64,000 nucleotides of DNA from JAEUJM01 sp041918615 (GTDB taxonomy: Bacteria; Actinomycetota; Acidimicrobiia; Acidimicrobiales; DATDAH01), in assembly GCA_041918615.1 (NCBI GenBank), contig JAYRVH010000043.1, positions 1-64,000 of the forward strand, written 5' to 3'. The translations under genes were made by a program, and so were the position numbers. Positions within the stretch are counted from its first letter, which is position 1. Each line of letters starts with the position of its first letter. The notes under the pieces are model-generated. The model was not told the origin of the DNA. It saw only the letters and a list, made by a program, of their open reading frames with translations, and searched no databases. Of the stretch, positions 15,649-22,924 are shown in pieces.

Positions 15649-16601
15649 GACGTCGGTGGCTCGGCCCGTCGACGGTGCCACGCCACCTGGGCCTCGACGC
15701 CTTGGCGTAGATCGATTCGAGGGGACCAGCCGAGCAGGGCACGGGCCCGGTCCGTGGTGCCGCCCGTACGCGCCACGTCGCCGGCGACGGGTGGTCGCCG
15801 GTCGAGGGGGACGGGACGGCCGATCATCTCGCCCACGAGGCCGACGAGGTCGACCAGACGCGTCTCGGCACCCCCCGCCACGTTGATCACCCGGCCGCTC
15901 TCCACGGCCACCGTCGCGGCCGCAATCGTCGCGTCCACCACGTCGTCGACCGCGGTGAACTCACGCAATTGATCGCCGGTGCCGAGCAACGGGAACGGCG
16001 TGCCGGCCAACCCGTGCTCGATCAGGCGGTGGATCGCCATGTCGGGGCGCTGCCGGGGGCCGTACACGGTGAAGTAGCGGAGCGAGACGGTGGGCACCCC
16101 GTGGTTGGCGGCGTACAGGTTGCAGAGGTGCTCGCCGGCCAGCTTGGTGACGCCATATGGGCTGTGGGGCGCGGGCAGGTCGGCTTCGGACGTCGGGTAC
16201 CTCGGAGCCTGCCCGTACACCGACGAACTGGACGCGTAGACGAGCCGTGAGACCGGCGAGTGGCGTGCCGCCTCGAGCAGGCGCTGGGTCGCGAGCACGT
16301 TCAGGCTCACGTAGTCGGCGAAGCCCTCCGCCCAGGACGGGCGCACCCCGGCCTGGGCGGCGAGGTGGAAAACCTTGCCGACGCCGTCGAGCAGGGGCGC
16401 CAGGTCGGCGGTGCGCAGATCGGCCTCCACCAACTCGAACTCGGGCCGAGCGAGCGCGCCGGTCAGGTTCCGGCGCTTCGCCGACTCCGCATAGAACGGC
16501 ACGAAGCAGTCGACCCCGCGAACCCGGTGCCCGTCGGCGAGCAGACGGTCGACGAGGGTCGAGCCGATGAACCCGGCCGCGCCGGTGACCAGGGCATCCA
16601 T
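15645..16601 (-). CDS. NAD-dependent epimerase, UDP-glucuronate epimerase-like
   Basis: 318 residues from ATG at 16601 (an ATG three codons earlier is also possible). Rossmann motif TGAAGFIGSTLVDRLL, then VDCFVPFYAESAKRRNL, which has the length and pattern of UDP-glucuronate 4-epimerases. Active site: Ser in YASSSSVYG and YGVTK. RYFTVYGPRQRPDMAIHRL is the typical substrate loop. It overlaps the next gene by 4 nt. A role in making a uronic acid or its epimer for the downstream GT4 is plausible. The gap of about 100 bp upstream may hold the promoter of this three-gene run. Confidence 0.8.
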   Translation of the reverse strand: MDALVTGAAGFIGSTLVDRLLADGHRVRGVDCFVPFYAESAKRRNLTGALARPEFELVEADLRTADLAPLLDGVGKVFHLAAQAGVRPSWAEGFADYVSLNVLATQRLLEAARHSPVSRLVYASSSSVYGQAPRYPTSEADLPAPHSPYGVTKLAGEHLCNLYAANHGVPTVSLRYFTVYGPRQRPDMAIHRLIEHGLAGTPFPLLGTGDQLREFTAVDDVVDATIAAATVAVESGRVINVAGGAETRLVDLVGLVGEMIGRPVPLDRRPPVAGDVARTGGTTDRARALLGWSPRIDLRQGVEAQVAWHRRRAEPPTS

Positions 16602-16706
16602 GGCGACCATTCTGGCAGAGGAGCCGGAGCCCTCCCGCTTCGTCCCGGGGATCACGGCGATCAGGCTGCCGCGGCGGTTTCCGTTGCGAAAGCCGCCGGG
16701 CGGACG

Positions 16707-17354
16707 TTACGAGGGCCGCAACGGCACGGCGGGAACGCCCGCCGCGACCACGCCCGGCCCCAGGTCGGACACCACCACCGCGCCCGCTCCAACCACCGTC
16801 CCCGCCCCGATCGTCGCTCGCGGTCGCACGGAGACACCGACGCCGACATCGGCGTCGTCACCCACCGTGACGTTGCCGGCGAGGTGGCTGCCCGGCCCGA
16901 TGGTGACGAAGTCGCCCACGACCACGTCATGGCTGAGCGAGACCCCGACGTTGATGATCGTGTGCCGACCGACGGTCACGTTCGTGGTCATCACGGCGCT
17001 GGGCCCCACGTACGCACCCGCACCGAGCCGCACCTGGCTACCGCGCTGTGCGGACGGGTGAACGACGGTGGCCGGCTCCCGTCCCGACGAGATGGCCACC
17101 GCGTCGACCTGCCGTCGCACGGCAGGGTCGCCGATGCCGATGAGGTAGGCGGCATCCAGCTCGGCCAGGCGGTCGACCCGCCCGAGGATCTCGGCGCCTC
17201 GCGCCGCCACCAGGTCGGCCGAGCGGTCGTCGTCGGCGAGGAAGCCGAGGAACGACCACGTCGGCTCGAGCCGGTTCAGCGCCTCGACGGTGTCGAGCAT
17301 CTCGCGGCCCTGGCCTCCGGCGCCGACGATGACCAGCGCCCGGGGTGCGGCCAT
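16707..17354 (-). CDS. PglD/NeuD-like sugar O/N-acetyltransferase
   Basis: 215 residues. The N-terminal Rossmann-like part (ALVIVGAGGQGREMLDTVEA) is as in PglD. It is followed by a left-handed beta-helix of hexapeptide repeats from about residue 97 (VVHPSAQRGSQVRLGAGAYV). The catalytic His is about residue 142 in SLSHDVVVGDF. PglD acetylates the 4-amino group of UDP-sugars made by a PglF dehydratase and PglE aminotransferase. Both partner types occur in this window about 40 kb away (57335 and 54079). It is 4 nt from the amidohydrolase gene end but probably functions with the sugar genes. Confidence 0.85.
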   Translation of the reverse strand: MAAPRALVIVGAGGQGREMLDTVEALNRLEPTWSFLGFLADDDRSADLVAARGAEILGRVDRLAELDAAYLIGIGDPAVRRQVDAVAISSGREPATVVHPSAQRGSQVRLGAGAYVGPSAVMTTNVTVGRHTIINVGVSLSHDVVVGDFVTIGPGSHLAGNVTVGDDADVGVGVSVRPRATIGAGTVVGAGAVVVSDLGPGVVAAGVPAVPLRPS

Positions 17355-17358
17355 GGGC

Positions 17359-18546
17359 CTAGATGTCGTAGAGCGCGGCGCAGTTCTCCCCCGCGATCAT
17401 CCGCTGCTGGTCGAGGGGCAGCCCGGCGATGGTGTCGCTGAGCTCCTTGGTGATGCCGGGGATCTTGGCGTCGGGGTGCGGATAGTCGGTGGCCCACACG
17501 ATGCGGTCGGCACCCACGAGGGGTGACCCCGCGGTGAACGGGATCGTGGACTCGTCGGCATCGAAGGAGATCCAGCACTGGCGGCGGAAGTACTCCGAGG
17601 GGTCCTGGTCGAGCCACGGGATGTCGAACCCGTACATGTGGAAGTGGTGGTCCATCCGCTCCAGCCACGGCACCACCCAGCCACCGTTGGTCTCGAGGAA
17701 CACGACCTTGAGGTCGGGGAACCGCTGGCACACACCACCAGCGAGGAAGAACGTCATGGACGACATCATGTCGACCGGGTTGCCGATCATCTGGCTGAAG
17801 AAGATGTTGTCGACGTTGATGTCCGCATCCTCCTGGACCGGGATGTCGGACGACTTCATGCGGTGGAGGCGGAGCCCCAGCACGGCGCCGGGAAGGTCGG
17901 CGGACATCAGCGGGTGCAGCCCGACGGGGATCCCCGTCTCGGATGCCGCGGTCCAGATCGGGTCGTAGACCTCGTCGTTGAACGGCTTCCAGTCGACGGC
18001 CGGGTTCGGACGAACCTGCACACCGACGATCTCGGGCCGTCCACCCACACGGCGGATCTCCGCGGCGGCAGCCTCGGGGTCACGGTGGGGCACCACCGCC
18101 ACGCCGTAGAGACGCCCGTTGCTGCGTGAGACGTGGTCGGTGAGCCAGTCGTTGTAGGCCTGGCACTGGGCGACCACGACGTCGATGGGGTGTTGGCTCT
18201 GGAACGACAGCAGGAACGTCGGGTAGAGCACCGAGGCCGCGATGTCGTCGGTGTCCATGTCGGCCATGCGCATGTCGGCGTCCCAGCCTCCCGACCGCAT
18301 GTCGGAGTAGCGCAACTCGCCGCGGTGGGCGGCCTCGCGCTCCTCGGCGGGAAGGCCGCCGGCGGCCGCGAAGGCGAAGACGTCGGCGTCGATGCGCCGG
18401 TCGCCCACGACCACCCAGTCCTTGCCGTCATCGTCGGTGTCGACGTGGAACACCTTGTCCTCGTAGCCCGGGGGCGCGAACGAGGGAAGGTCGTGGGGCG
18501 GCTCGATGATGTGGCCGTCGGCGTCCACGAATCGAAGGTCAGCCAT
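17359..18546 (-). CDS. Amidohydrolase family 2 metal-dependent hydrolase
   Basis: 395 residues from ATG at 18546, overlapping the upstream amidohydrolase by 8 nt. Metal-site residues are in FVDADGHIIEPP (D-x-D-x-H), VGLHPLM, FLETNGGW and WATDYPHPD, the ACMSD-like (PF04909) pattern. These enzymes perform hydrolysis or non-oxidative decarboxylation of aromatic or ring-cleavage acids. It is paired with a second member and stands near a Rieske oxygenase, so catabolism of a cyclic substrate is likely. I see no tie to the glycan genes. The exact substrate is unknown. Confidence 0.85.
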   Translation of the reverse strand: MADLRFVDADGHIIEPPHDLPSFAPPGYEDKVFHVDTDDDGKDWVVVGDRRIDADVFAFAAAGGLPAEEREAAHRGELRYSDMRSGGWDADMRMADMDTDDIAASVLYPTFLLSFQSQHPIDVVVAQCQAYNDWLTDHVSRSNGRLYGVAVVPHRDPEAAAAEIRRVGGRPEIVGVQVRPNPAVDWKPFNDEVYDPIWTAASETGIPVGLHPLMSADLPGAVLGLRLHRMKSSDIPVQEDADINVDNIFFSQMIGNPVDMMSSMTFFLAGGVCQRFPDLKVVFLETNGGWVVPWLERMDHHFHMYGFDIPWLDQDPSEYFRRQCWISFDADESTIPFTAGSPLVGADRIVWATDYPHPDAKIPGITKELSDTIAGLPLDQQRMIAGENCAALYDI

Positions 18547-19891
18547 GGGGATCGTCCTTTGGTGTGCGGGTCGGGTTCTGGGGCTGGGTCGGGGTACCGC
18601 TGGCGGCCTCGAGGATCTTCTGGGCCTTCTCCATGAGCGCCATCAAGGTGACGGGCTCGGCCGGTGGGTCGAAGGGCCGGCCCGACGGCGTCGGGCGCAC
18701 GTCGACGTCGACGGCCTCGGCGCGGAGGGCCCCGACGGTGCATTCCTCACGCGGCCGGTGGGCGAAGGGATCGTACTGGAACTCCCGTCGGGCATTGCCG
18801 TTCGTGATGGCCTCGATCTCGGCGGCGGGCACGTCGTCGAGCGCCTTCATCAGCCGCTCGGGGGACTCGGGCCAGGTCGAGTCGCTGTGCGGGTAGTCGC
18901 CCTCCCAGCAGATGTTCTCGACGCCGATGCGGTCACGCATCGCCAGACCCACGGCGTCGTCGATGAAGCAGGTGATGAACCGCTCTCGGAAGACGTCGCT
19001 CGGCCGCTTCCCCCCGAAATCGGACCCGGTCCAGGTGCGATGATGCTCGTACACGTAGTCGGCGCGCTCGAGGAGGTAGGGCACCCACCCGATGCCACCC
19101 TCGCTCAGGGCGATCTTCACGGGGAACTCGCGCACCACACGGGACCACAGCAGATCGGCCGCCGCCGACATGAGGCCCATGGGCTGCAGGGTGATCATGG
19201 TGGTGATGGGGGCCTCGAGCGAGGTGATGACGACCTCGGACGACGAGCCCAGATGGAGGCAGACCACCGTGCCCTCGTCCGCGCAGGCCCGCCAGAAGGG
19301 GTCCCAATGAGGGCTGTGGAAGCTCGGCTGGCCCAGCTTCTCGGGGTTCTCCGAGAAGGTGACGGCGTGGCATCCCTTGGACGCCACCCGTCGCACCTCG
19401 GCCGCCATCAGCTCGGGGTCCCAGAACGGCAGCACGCAGAGCGGGATGAACCGACCGGGATGCGCCCCGCACCAGCCCTCGATGTGCCAGTCGTTGTAGG
19501 CCTGCAACACCGCGAGCCCGAGCGCCTTGTCGTCGGCCTTGGTGAAGACCTGGCCGCAGAACTGCGGGAACGAGGGGAAGCACATCGAACCCAGGACGCC
19601 GTTGGCGTTCATGTCGTCGATCCGGCGGTCGACGTCGTAGGTGCCCGCCCGGATCTCGTCGAAGCTGGTGGGGTCGACCCCGTACTCCTCGGGCGGGCGC
19701 CCGGCCACCGCGTTGAGGCCGATGTTCGGGATCTCCTGGCCTTCGAACACCCAGACGTCGGTGCCGTCGTCCTGGCGGACCACGTGCGGCGCCCGGTCGG
19801 CGAAGGCGGCCGGCAGGCGCCCGTCGAACAGATCGGGGGGCTCGACCAGGTGGTCGTCCACGCTCACCAGGATCAGATCATCGACCGCCAT
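18539..19891 (-). CDS. Amidohydrolase family 2 metal-dependent hydrolase
   Basis: 450 residues. Metal ligands appear in SVDDHLVEPPDLF, VCLHLGSSSE, LSEGGIGW and WEGDYPHSDSTWP. About 60 extra C-terminal residues follow the barrel, ending in an amphipathic helix (TLMALMEKAQKILEAA). The first metal motif is D-D-H, unlike the D-A-D-x-H of its neighbour, so the two are not recent duplicates. It is divergent from the Rieske oxygenase with 188 bp between the starts, and leads a two-gene unit. Such enzymes often accompany steroid or aromatic catabolism in actinobacteria; its own substrate is not visible. Confidence 0.85.
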   Translation of the reverse strand: MAVDDLILVSVDDHLVEPPDLFDGRLPAAFADRAPHVVRQDDGTDVWVFEGQEIPNIGLNAVAGRPPEEYGVDPTSFDEIRAGTYDVDRRIDDMNANGVLGSMCFPSFPQFCGQVFTKADDKALGLAVLQAYNDWHIEGWCGAHPGRFIPLCVLPFWDPELMAAEVRRVASKGCHAVTFSENPEKLGQPSFHSPHWDPFWRACADEGTVVCLHLGSSSEVVITSLEAPITTMITLQPMGLMSAAADLLWSRVVREFPVKIALSEGGIGWVPYLLERADYVYEHHRTWTGSDFGGKRPSDVFRERFITCFIDDAVGLAMRDRIGVENICWEGDYPHSDSTWPESPERLMKALDDVPAAEIEAITNGNARREFQYDPFAHRPREECTVGALRAEAVDVDVRPTPSGRPFDPPAEPVTLMALMEKAQKILEAASGTPTQPQNPTRTPKDDPHG

Positions 19892-20067
19892 CGGCGGTGA
19901 TCCTACCTACCGGGGCATCGACACGGCATAGTCGAGACCCCTCGAACCCAGGTTTCGGTGCTGCTCCCGCGCGGCCATGTTCCGCGGTTGTCCTCGCCAG
20001 CGGCCGGGGGTTCTGCGTATACTCCGTCGAAAGCGGTTGAGCGAGGTGATGCGCTGTTGGGCGTATC

Positions 20068-20073
20068 AGGAGG
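20068..20073 (+). promoter_or_regulatory. Consensus ribosome site of the Rieske oxygenase gene
   Basis: AGGAGG, 6 nt before GTG (20080) and 9 nt before ATG (20083). Both starts are usable and differ by one residue. A TATACT box at 20018-20023 is a candidate -10, but no good -35 is seen. Confidence 0.65.
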
Positions 20074-20079
20074 ACGGCA

Positions 20080-21120
20080 GTGATGCGTTACCCCCTACCC
20101 ATGCCCTTCGGGTGGTTCCAGATCGGCTGGCCTGACGAGGTGCCCGTGGGCAAGGCCGTCCCGATGTACTACTTCGCACGTCACCTGGTGGCGTGGCGAG
20201 GTGAGGACGGGAATGCCCACCTGATGGACGCGTTCTGCCCCCACCTCGGCTCGCATCTCGGCTATGGGCTCGGGGCCGACGGCAGCCATGGCGGCAATGT
20301 CGAGGGCAACACGATCGTCTGCCCGCTCCACAACTGGGTGTTCGACACCGAGGGCAACAACATCGATGTGCCCTACAGCCACCGGACGAACAAGAAAGCC
20401 AAGATCCGCTCCTACCCCGTCGTCGAGCGCAACGGTGGGCTCTTCGCCTGGTACCACCCCACCGACTCGGCCCCGCAGTGGGAGATCCCCGAGGTTCCCG
20501 AGCTCAACGGTCATCCCGAGTTCACCAAGTCCTACCGCAAGCACTACACGGTGAAGACCCACTGGCAGGAGATCGCCGAGACGGTCGCCGACGCCGCCCA
20601 CGTGCAACAGCACCTGGTGGAGTTCGAAAAGAACATGGGCATCGAGCCCGGCGAGAGCCCGATGCCGGCCGTCGAGGAGTACACCACCAGCTTCCCCGAC
20701 TCGCGGATGCGCTTCTACCAGCCGTTCCCCACCCCGCGCGGCCTGCTCGAGGGCCGTATCGACACCGACAGCTGCGGGCCCGGCCACGCCGTCACCTGGT
20801 TCACCGGCCTGGTCGACACGCTCACCCTGGGTTGCGCGATCCCGGTCGACGCCGAGACCACCGAACTGCGCATGACCTTCTCGGTGCGCGACCTCGGCGA
20901 CGAGGCGACCACCTCCGCGGTGGCCGAGGCCTTCGTCGAGGGCATCGCCGGCCAGACGGTCGAGGATGTGCCGATCTGGGAGAACAAGGCGTACCTGCCT
21001 CGCCCGGCGCTCGCCCACGGCGACGGTCCGATCATGAAGTTCCGCAAGTGGGCCGAGCAGTTCTACGCCGAGGGCGTCAACCTCGACCAGGACGTCTACG
21101 AGCCCGCGGCTCCCGTCTGA
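20080..21120 (+). CDS. Rieske-type non-haem iron oxygenase, KshA-like
   Basis: 346 residues. The [2Fe-2S] Rieske site is Cys53/His55 in CPHLGSHLG and Cys81/His84 in IVCPLHNW. The mononuclear iron region is TVADAAHVQQH near residues 167-178. The overall length and the front PLPMPFGWFQIGW match the oxygenase subunit of 3-ketosteroid 9-alpha-hydroxylase and relatives. It needs a reductase that is not in the window. The divergent amidohydrolase pair suggests one regulated catabolic unit. Assignment to the KshA-like group is good; steroid as the substrate is only inferred. Confidence 0.8.
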   Translation: MMRYPLPMPFGWFQIGWPDEVPVGKAVPMYYFARHLVAWRGEDGNAHLMDAFCPHLGSHLGYGLGADGSHGGNVEGNTIVCPLHNWVFDTEGNNIDVPYSHRTNKKAKIRSYPVVERNGGLFAWYHPTDSAPQWEIPEVPELNGHPEFTKSYRKHYTVKTHWQEIAETVADAAHVQQHLVEFEKNMGIEPGESPMPAVEEYTTSFPDSRMRFYQPFPTPRGLLEGRIDTDSCGPGHAVTWFTGLVDTLTLGCAIPVDAETTELRMTFSVRDLGDEATTSAVAEAFVEGIAGQTVEDVPIWENKAYLPRPALAHGDGPIMKFRKWAEQFYAEGVNLDQDVYEPAAPV

Positions 21121-21232
21121 GACACGCGGGGGCCGACGACCGACCCCCCTGGGATCACGAGGCGAAACGCTCGACGATCGCTCCCGCGGCACCATCGCTG
21201 CGTGGTGTTCGGGCCACGCGTGACAGGGCGTG

Positions 21233-22924
21233 CTATGCGCGGGCGAGGGGGCCTCGGGGCACCGGGGAGATGGACGCCGCGGCGAAGGGCTCGGTGGAGC
21301 GGGGCGACGGGATCGGCACCGGCGGGAAGATCTCGTCGCTCGCGATGACGACGTGCCACCCGCTGTCCTCGGCGCGTCCGGCCGGAAGCGCGACCAGCCG
21401 GAGGAACGTGCCGTTCTTGTCGTAGGGCGGCAGGTTCGTGTAGCCGAACAGGACGTCGAAACGAGCCTCCGAGACGTGACGATCGATCACGATCAGCGAG
21501 GGGCCGAGGCGCTCGCGGAGCAGGTCGAAGCAGTCGTCGAGGTGCATGCCGACGACGTTCTCCGCATCGAGGCCGTAGAAGGAGCCCTGGCTGGGCTCGA
21601 ACGTGAGAACGGTCCCGAACTGGTCGAGGTCGACCACCGCCAGGCTGTCCCCCGCCCACGTCTCGAGCTCCGCGACCACCGCGTCGCGTTCGCGGCGCTC
21701 CTGGCGGGAGCGGAGGAACACCCGGGTCGGTTGCGCCGGCAGGGCCGACCGGATCGAGCGCGACTCGGCAGGATCGGGCACGAGGCCCGTCTCACCCGAT
21801 GCGCCCGCGTCCGCGATGATCGTGTCCTGCGTTCCGCCCTCGCGCTCCTCGAGCGATCGTCGGAGCTGTTCGACCTCGGACACCCAGAGGTCGGCATTGA
21901 TCGTGAGTTCGGCCGCCATCTGGCCGCTGGCAGCCTCCATGGCATCGACCACCTGACGGAGTTCGTCGAGGGGCGCCTTGTAGAGGCTGAACGGCTCGTT
22001 GAACACGGTGGAGGTGTTGACGGGGATGCCCCGCTCCTCGGCGAATCGCAGCATGTCGCCGAACTCGTGCCAGTTGTCCCGCATGAGGCAGTGGTTGATC
22101 ACCAGATCGGTGCCTGCATCGGCGCAGTAGGCCTGGAATCGGCCCAGGTTGGCGACGACCTCATCGAAGTTCGCATTGCGGCGGATCGCCTCGAACCGCT
22201 CCTTGAATGGGCTGTCCATGGAGAAGACGATGTGCACAGGGAGCCTCTCGAGAACGCCCTCGACCTTGTCGTTGTACTTGGTGCCGTTGGTGGTCACGTG
22301 ACAGTGCGGTCGGAGGCCATCGTCGATGAGGAGCTGCCACACCCGATAGTTCTCGCGCATCATGAACGGCTCGCCACCGACGAATCGGGCCGTCTGCAGG
22401 TGCGGGAGGAAGAGGCGCAGGTCCTCGAAGAACTCGTCGCCGTACACGGACGGGAGCGGGGGACGGTGCTCGACCCGGGCCCGGATTCGCGACGAGTACT
22501 CACCGTTGCAGTGGATGCACTCGAGGTTGCAGACGTTGCTGAGCGCGAACCCGATCTCCGAAGGCCACGGCATCTCGCGGTCCCCGACCGGGAGCCGGTC
22601 GTATTGGCGAAGCGTCGGTTCACCCTTGCCGTGCTCGACCTGCCACCGGCAGCTGCCACAGCCATACCCGAAGTCGTAGCGCTCCAGGGCCTGACGCAGG
22701 ACGGCGGCCCGGCGGCCGCGCCAGATGTCGAGGAGCCGCTCCTGGGTGATGTTGCCGAGCGGGTAGGCGGGGTTCATGCAACACGGCATGACGAAGCCAC
22801 GCGGGTCGAGCTCGAACGTGCCGAACGGGGCGTAGCAGGCCGATCGGAAGCTCTTGTCGGCCAACTCCCGGCCGTCGTCGCAACGATCGCGGAGATCGGA
22901 CGAGATCCCGGTCCTTGACTTCAT
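21233..22924 (-). CDS. Radical SAM protein with N-terminal SPASM-like cysteines
   Basis: 563 residues, ATG overlapping the NRPS stop (ATGA). The radical SAM cluster motif is Cys132/136/139 in NVCNLECIHC, followed by RFVGGEPFM and HVTTNGTK. Ahead of it are Cys30 and Cys48/49 in GFVMPCCMNP, and Cys89/92 in CGSCRW. These look like the auxiliary-cluster (SPASM/twitch) part usually found after the core. The tail of about 200 residues (from about 360) is unrelated to the core and has no recognised motif. Coupling to the adenylation-carrier protein suggests it modifies a carrier-bound amino acid or the product. Its chemistry is unknown. Confidence 0.8.
   Translation of the reverse strand: MKSRTGISSDLRDRCDDGRELADKSFRSACYAPFGTFELDPRGFVMPCCMNPAYPLGNITQERLLDIWRGRRAAVLRQALERYDFGYGCGSCRWQVEHGKGEPTLRQYDRLPVGDREMPWPSEIGFALSNVCNLECIHCNGEYSSRIRARVEHRPPLPSVYGDEFFEDLRLFLPHLQTARFVGGEPFMMRENYRVWQLLIDDGLRPHCHVTTNGTKYNDKVEGVLERLPVHIVFSMDSPFKERFEAIRRNANFDEVVANLGRFQAYCADAGTDLVINHCLMRDNWHEFGDMLRFAEERGIPVNTSTVFNEPFSLYKAPLDELRQVVDAMEAASGQMAAELTINADLWVSEVEQLRRSLEEREGGTQDTIIADAGASGETGLVPDPAESRSIRSALPAQPTRVFLRSRQERRERDAVVAELETWAGDSLAVVDLDQFGTVLTFEPSQGSFYGLDAENVVGMHLDDCFDLLRERLGPSLIVIDRHVSEARFDVLFGYTNLPPYDKNGTFLRLVALPAGRAEDSGWHVVIASDEIFPPVPIPSPRSTEPFAAASISPVPRGPLARA

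Noticed and set aside
13616..15742. 708-residue minus-strand protein starting at 15742
   Set aside because: The upstream half is a shadow of the epimerase frame; the real GT4 starts at GTG 14713.
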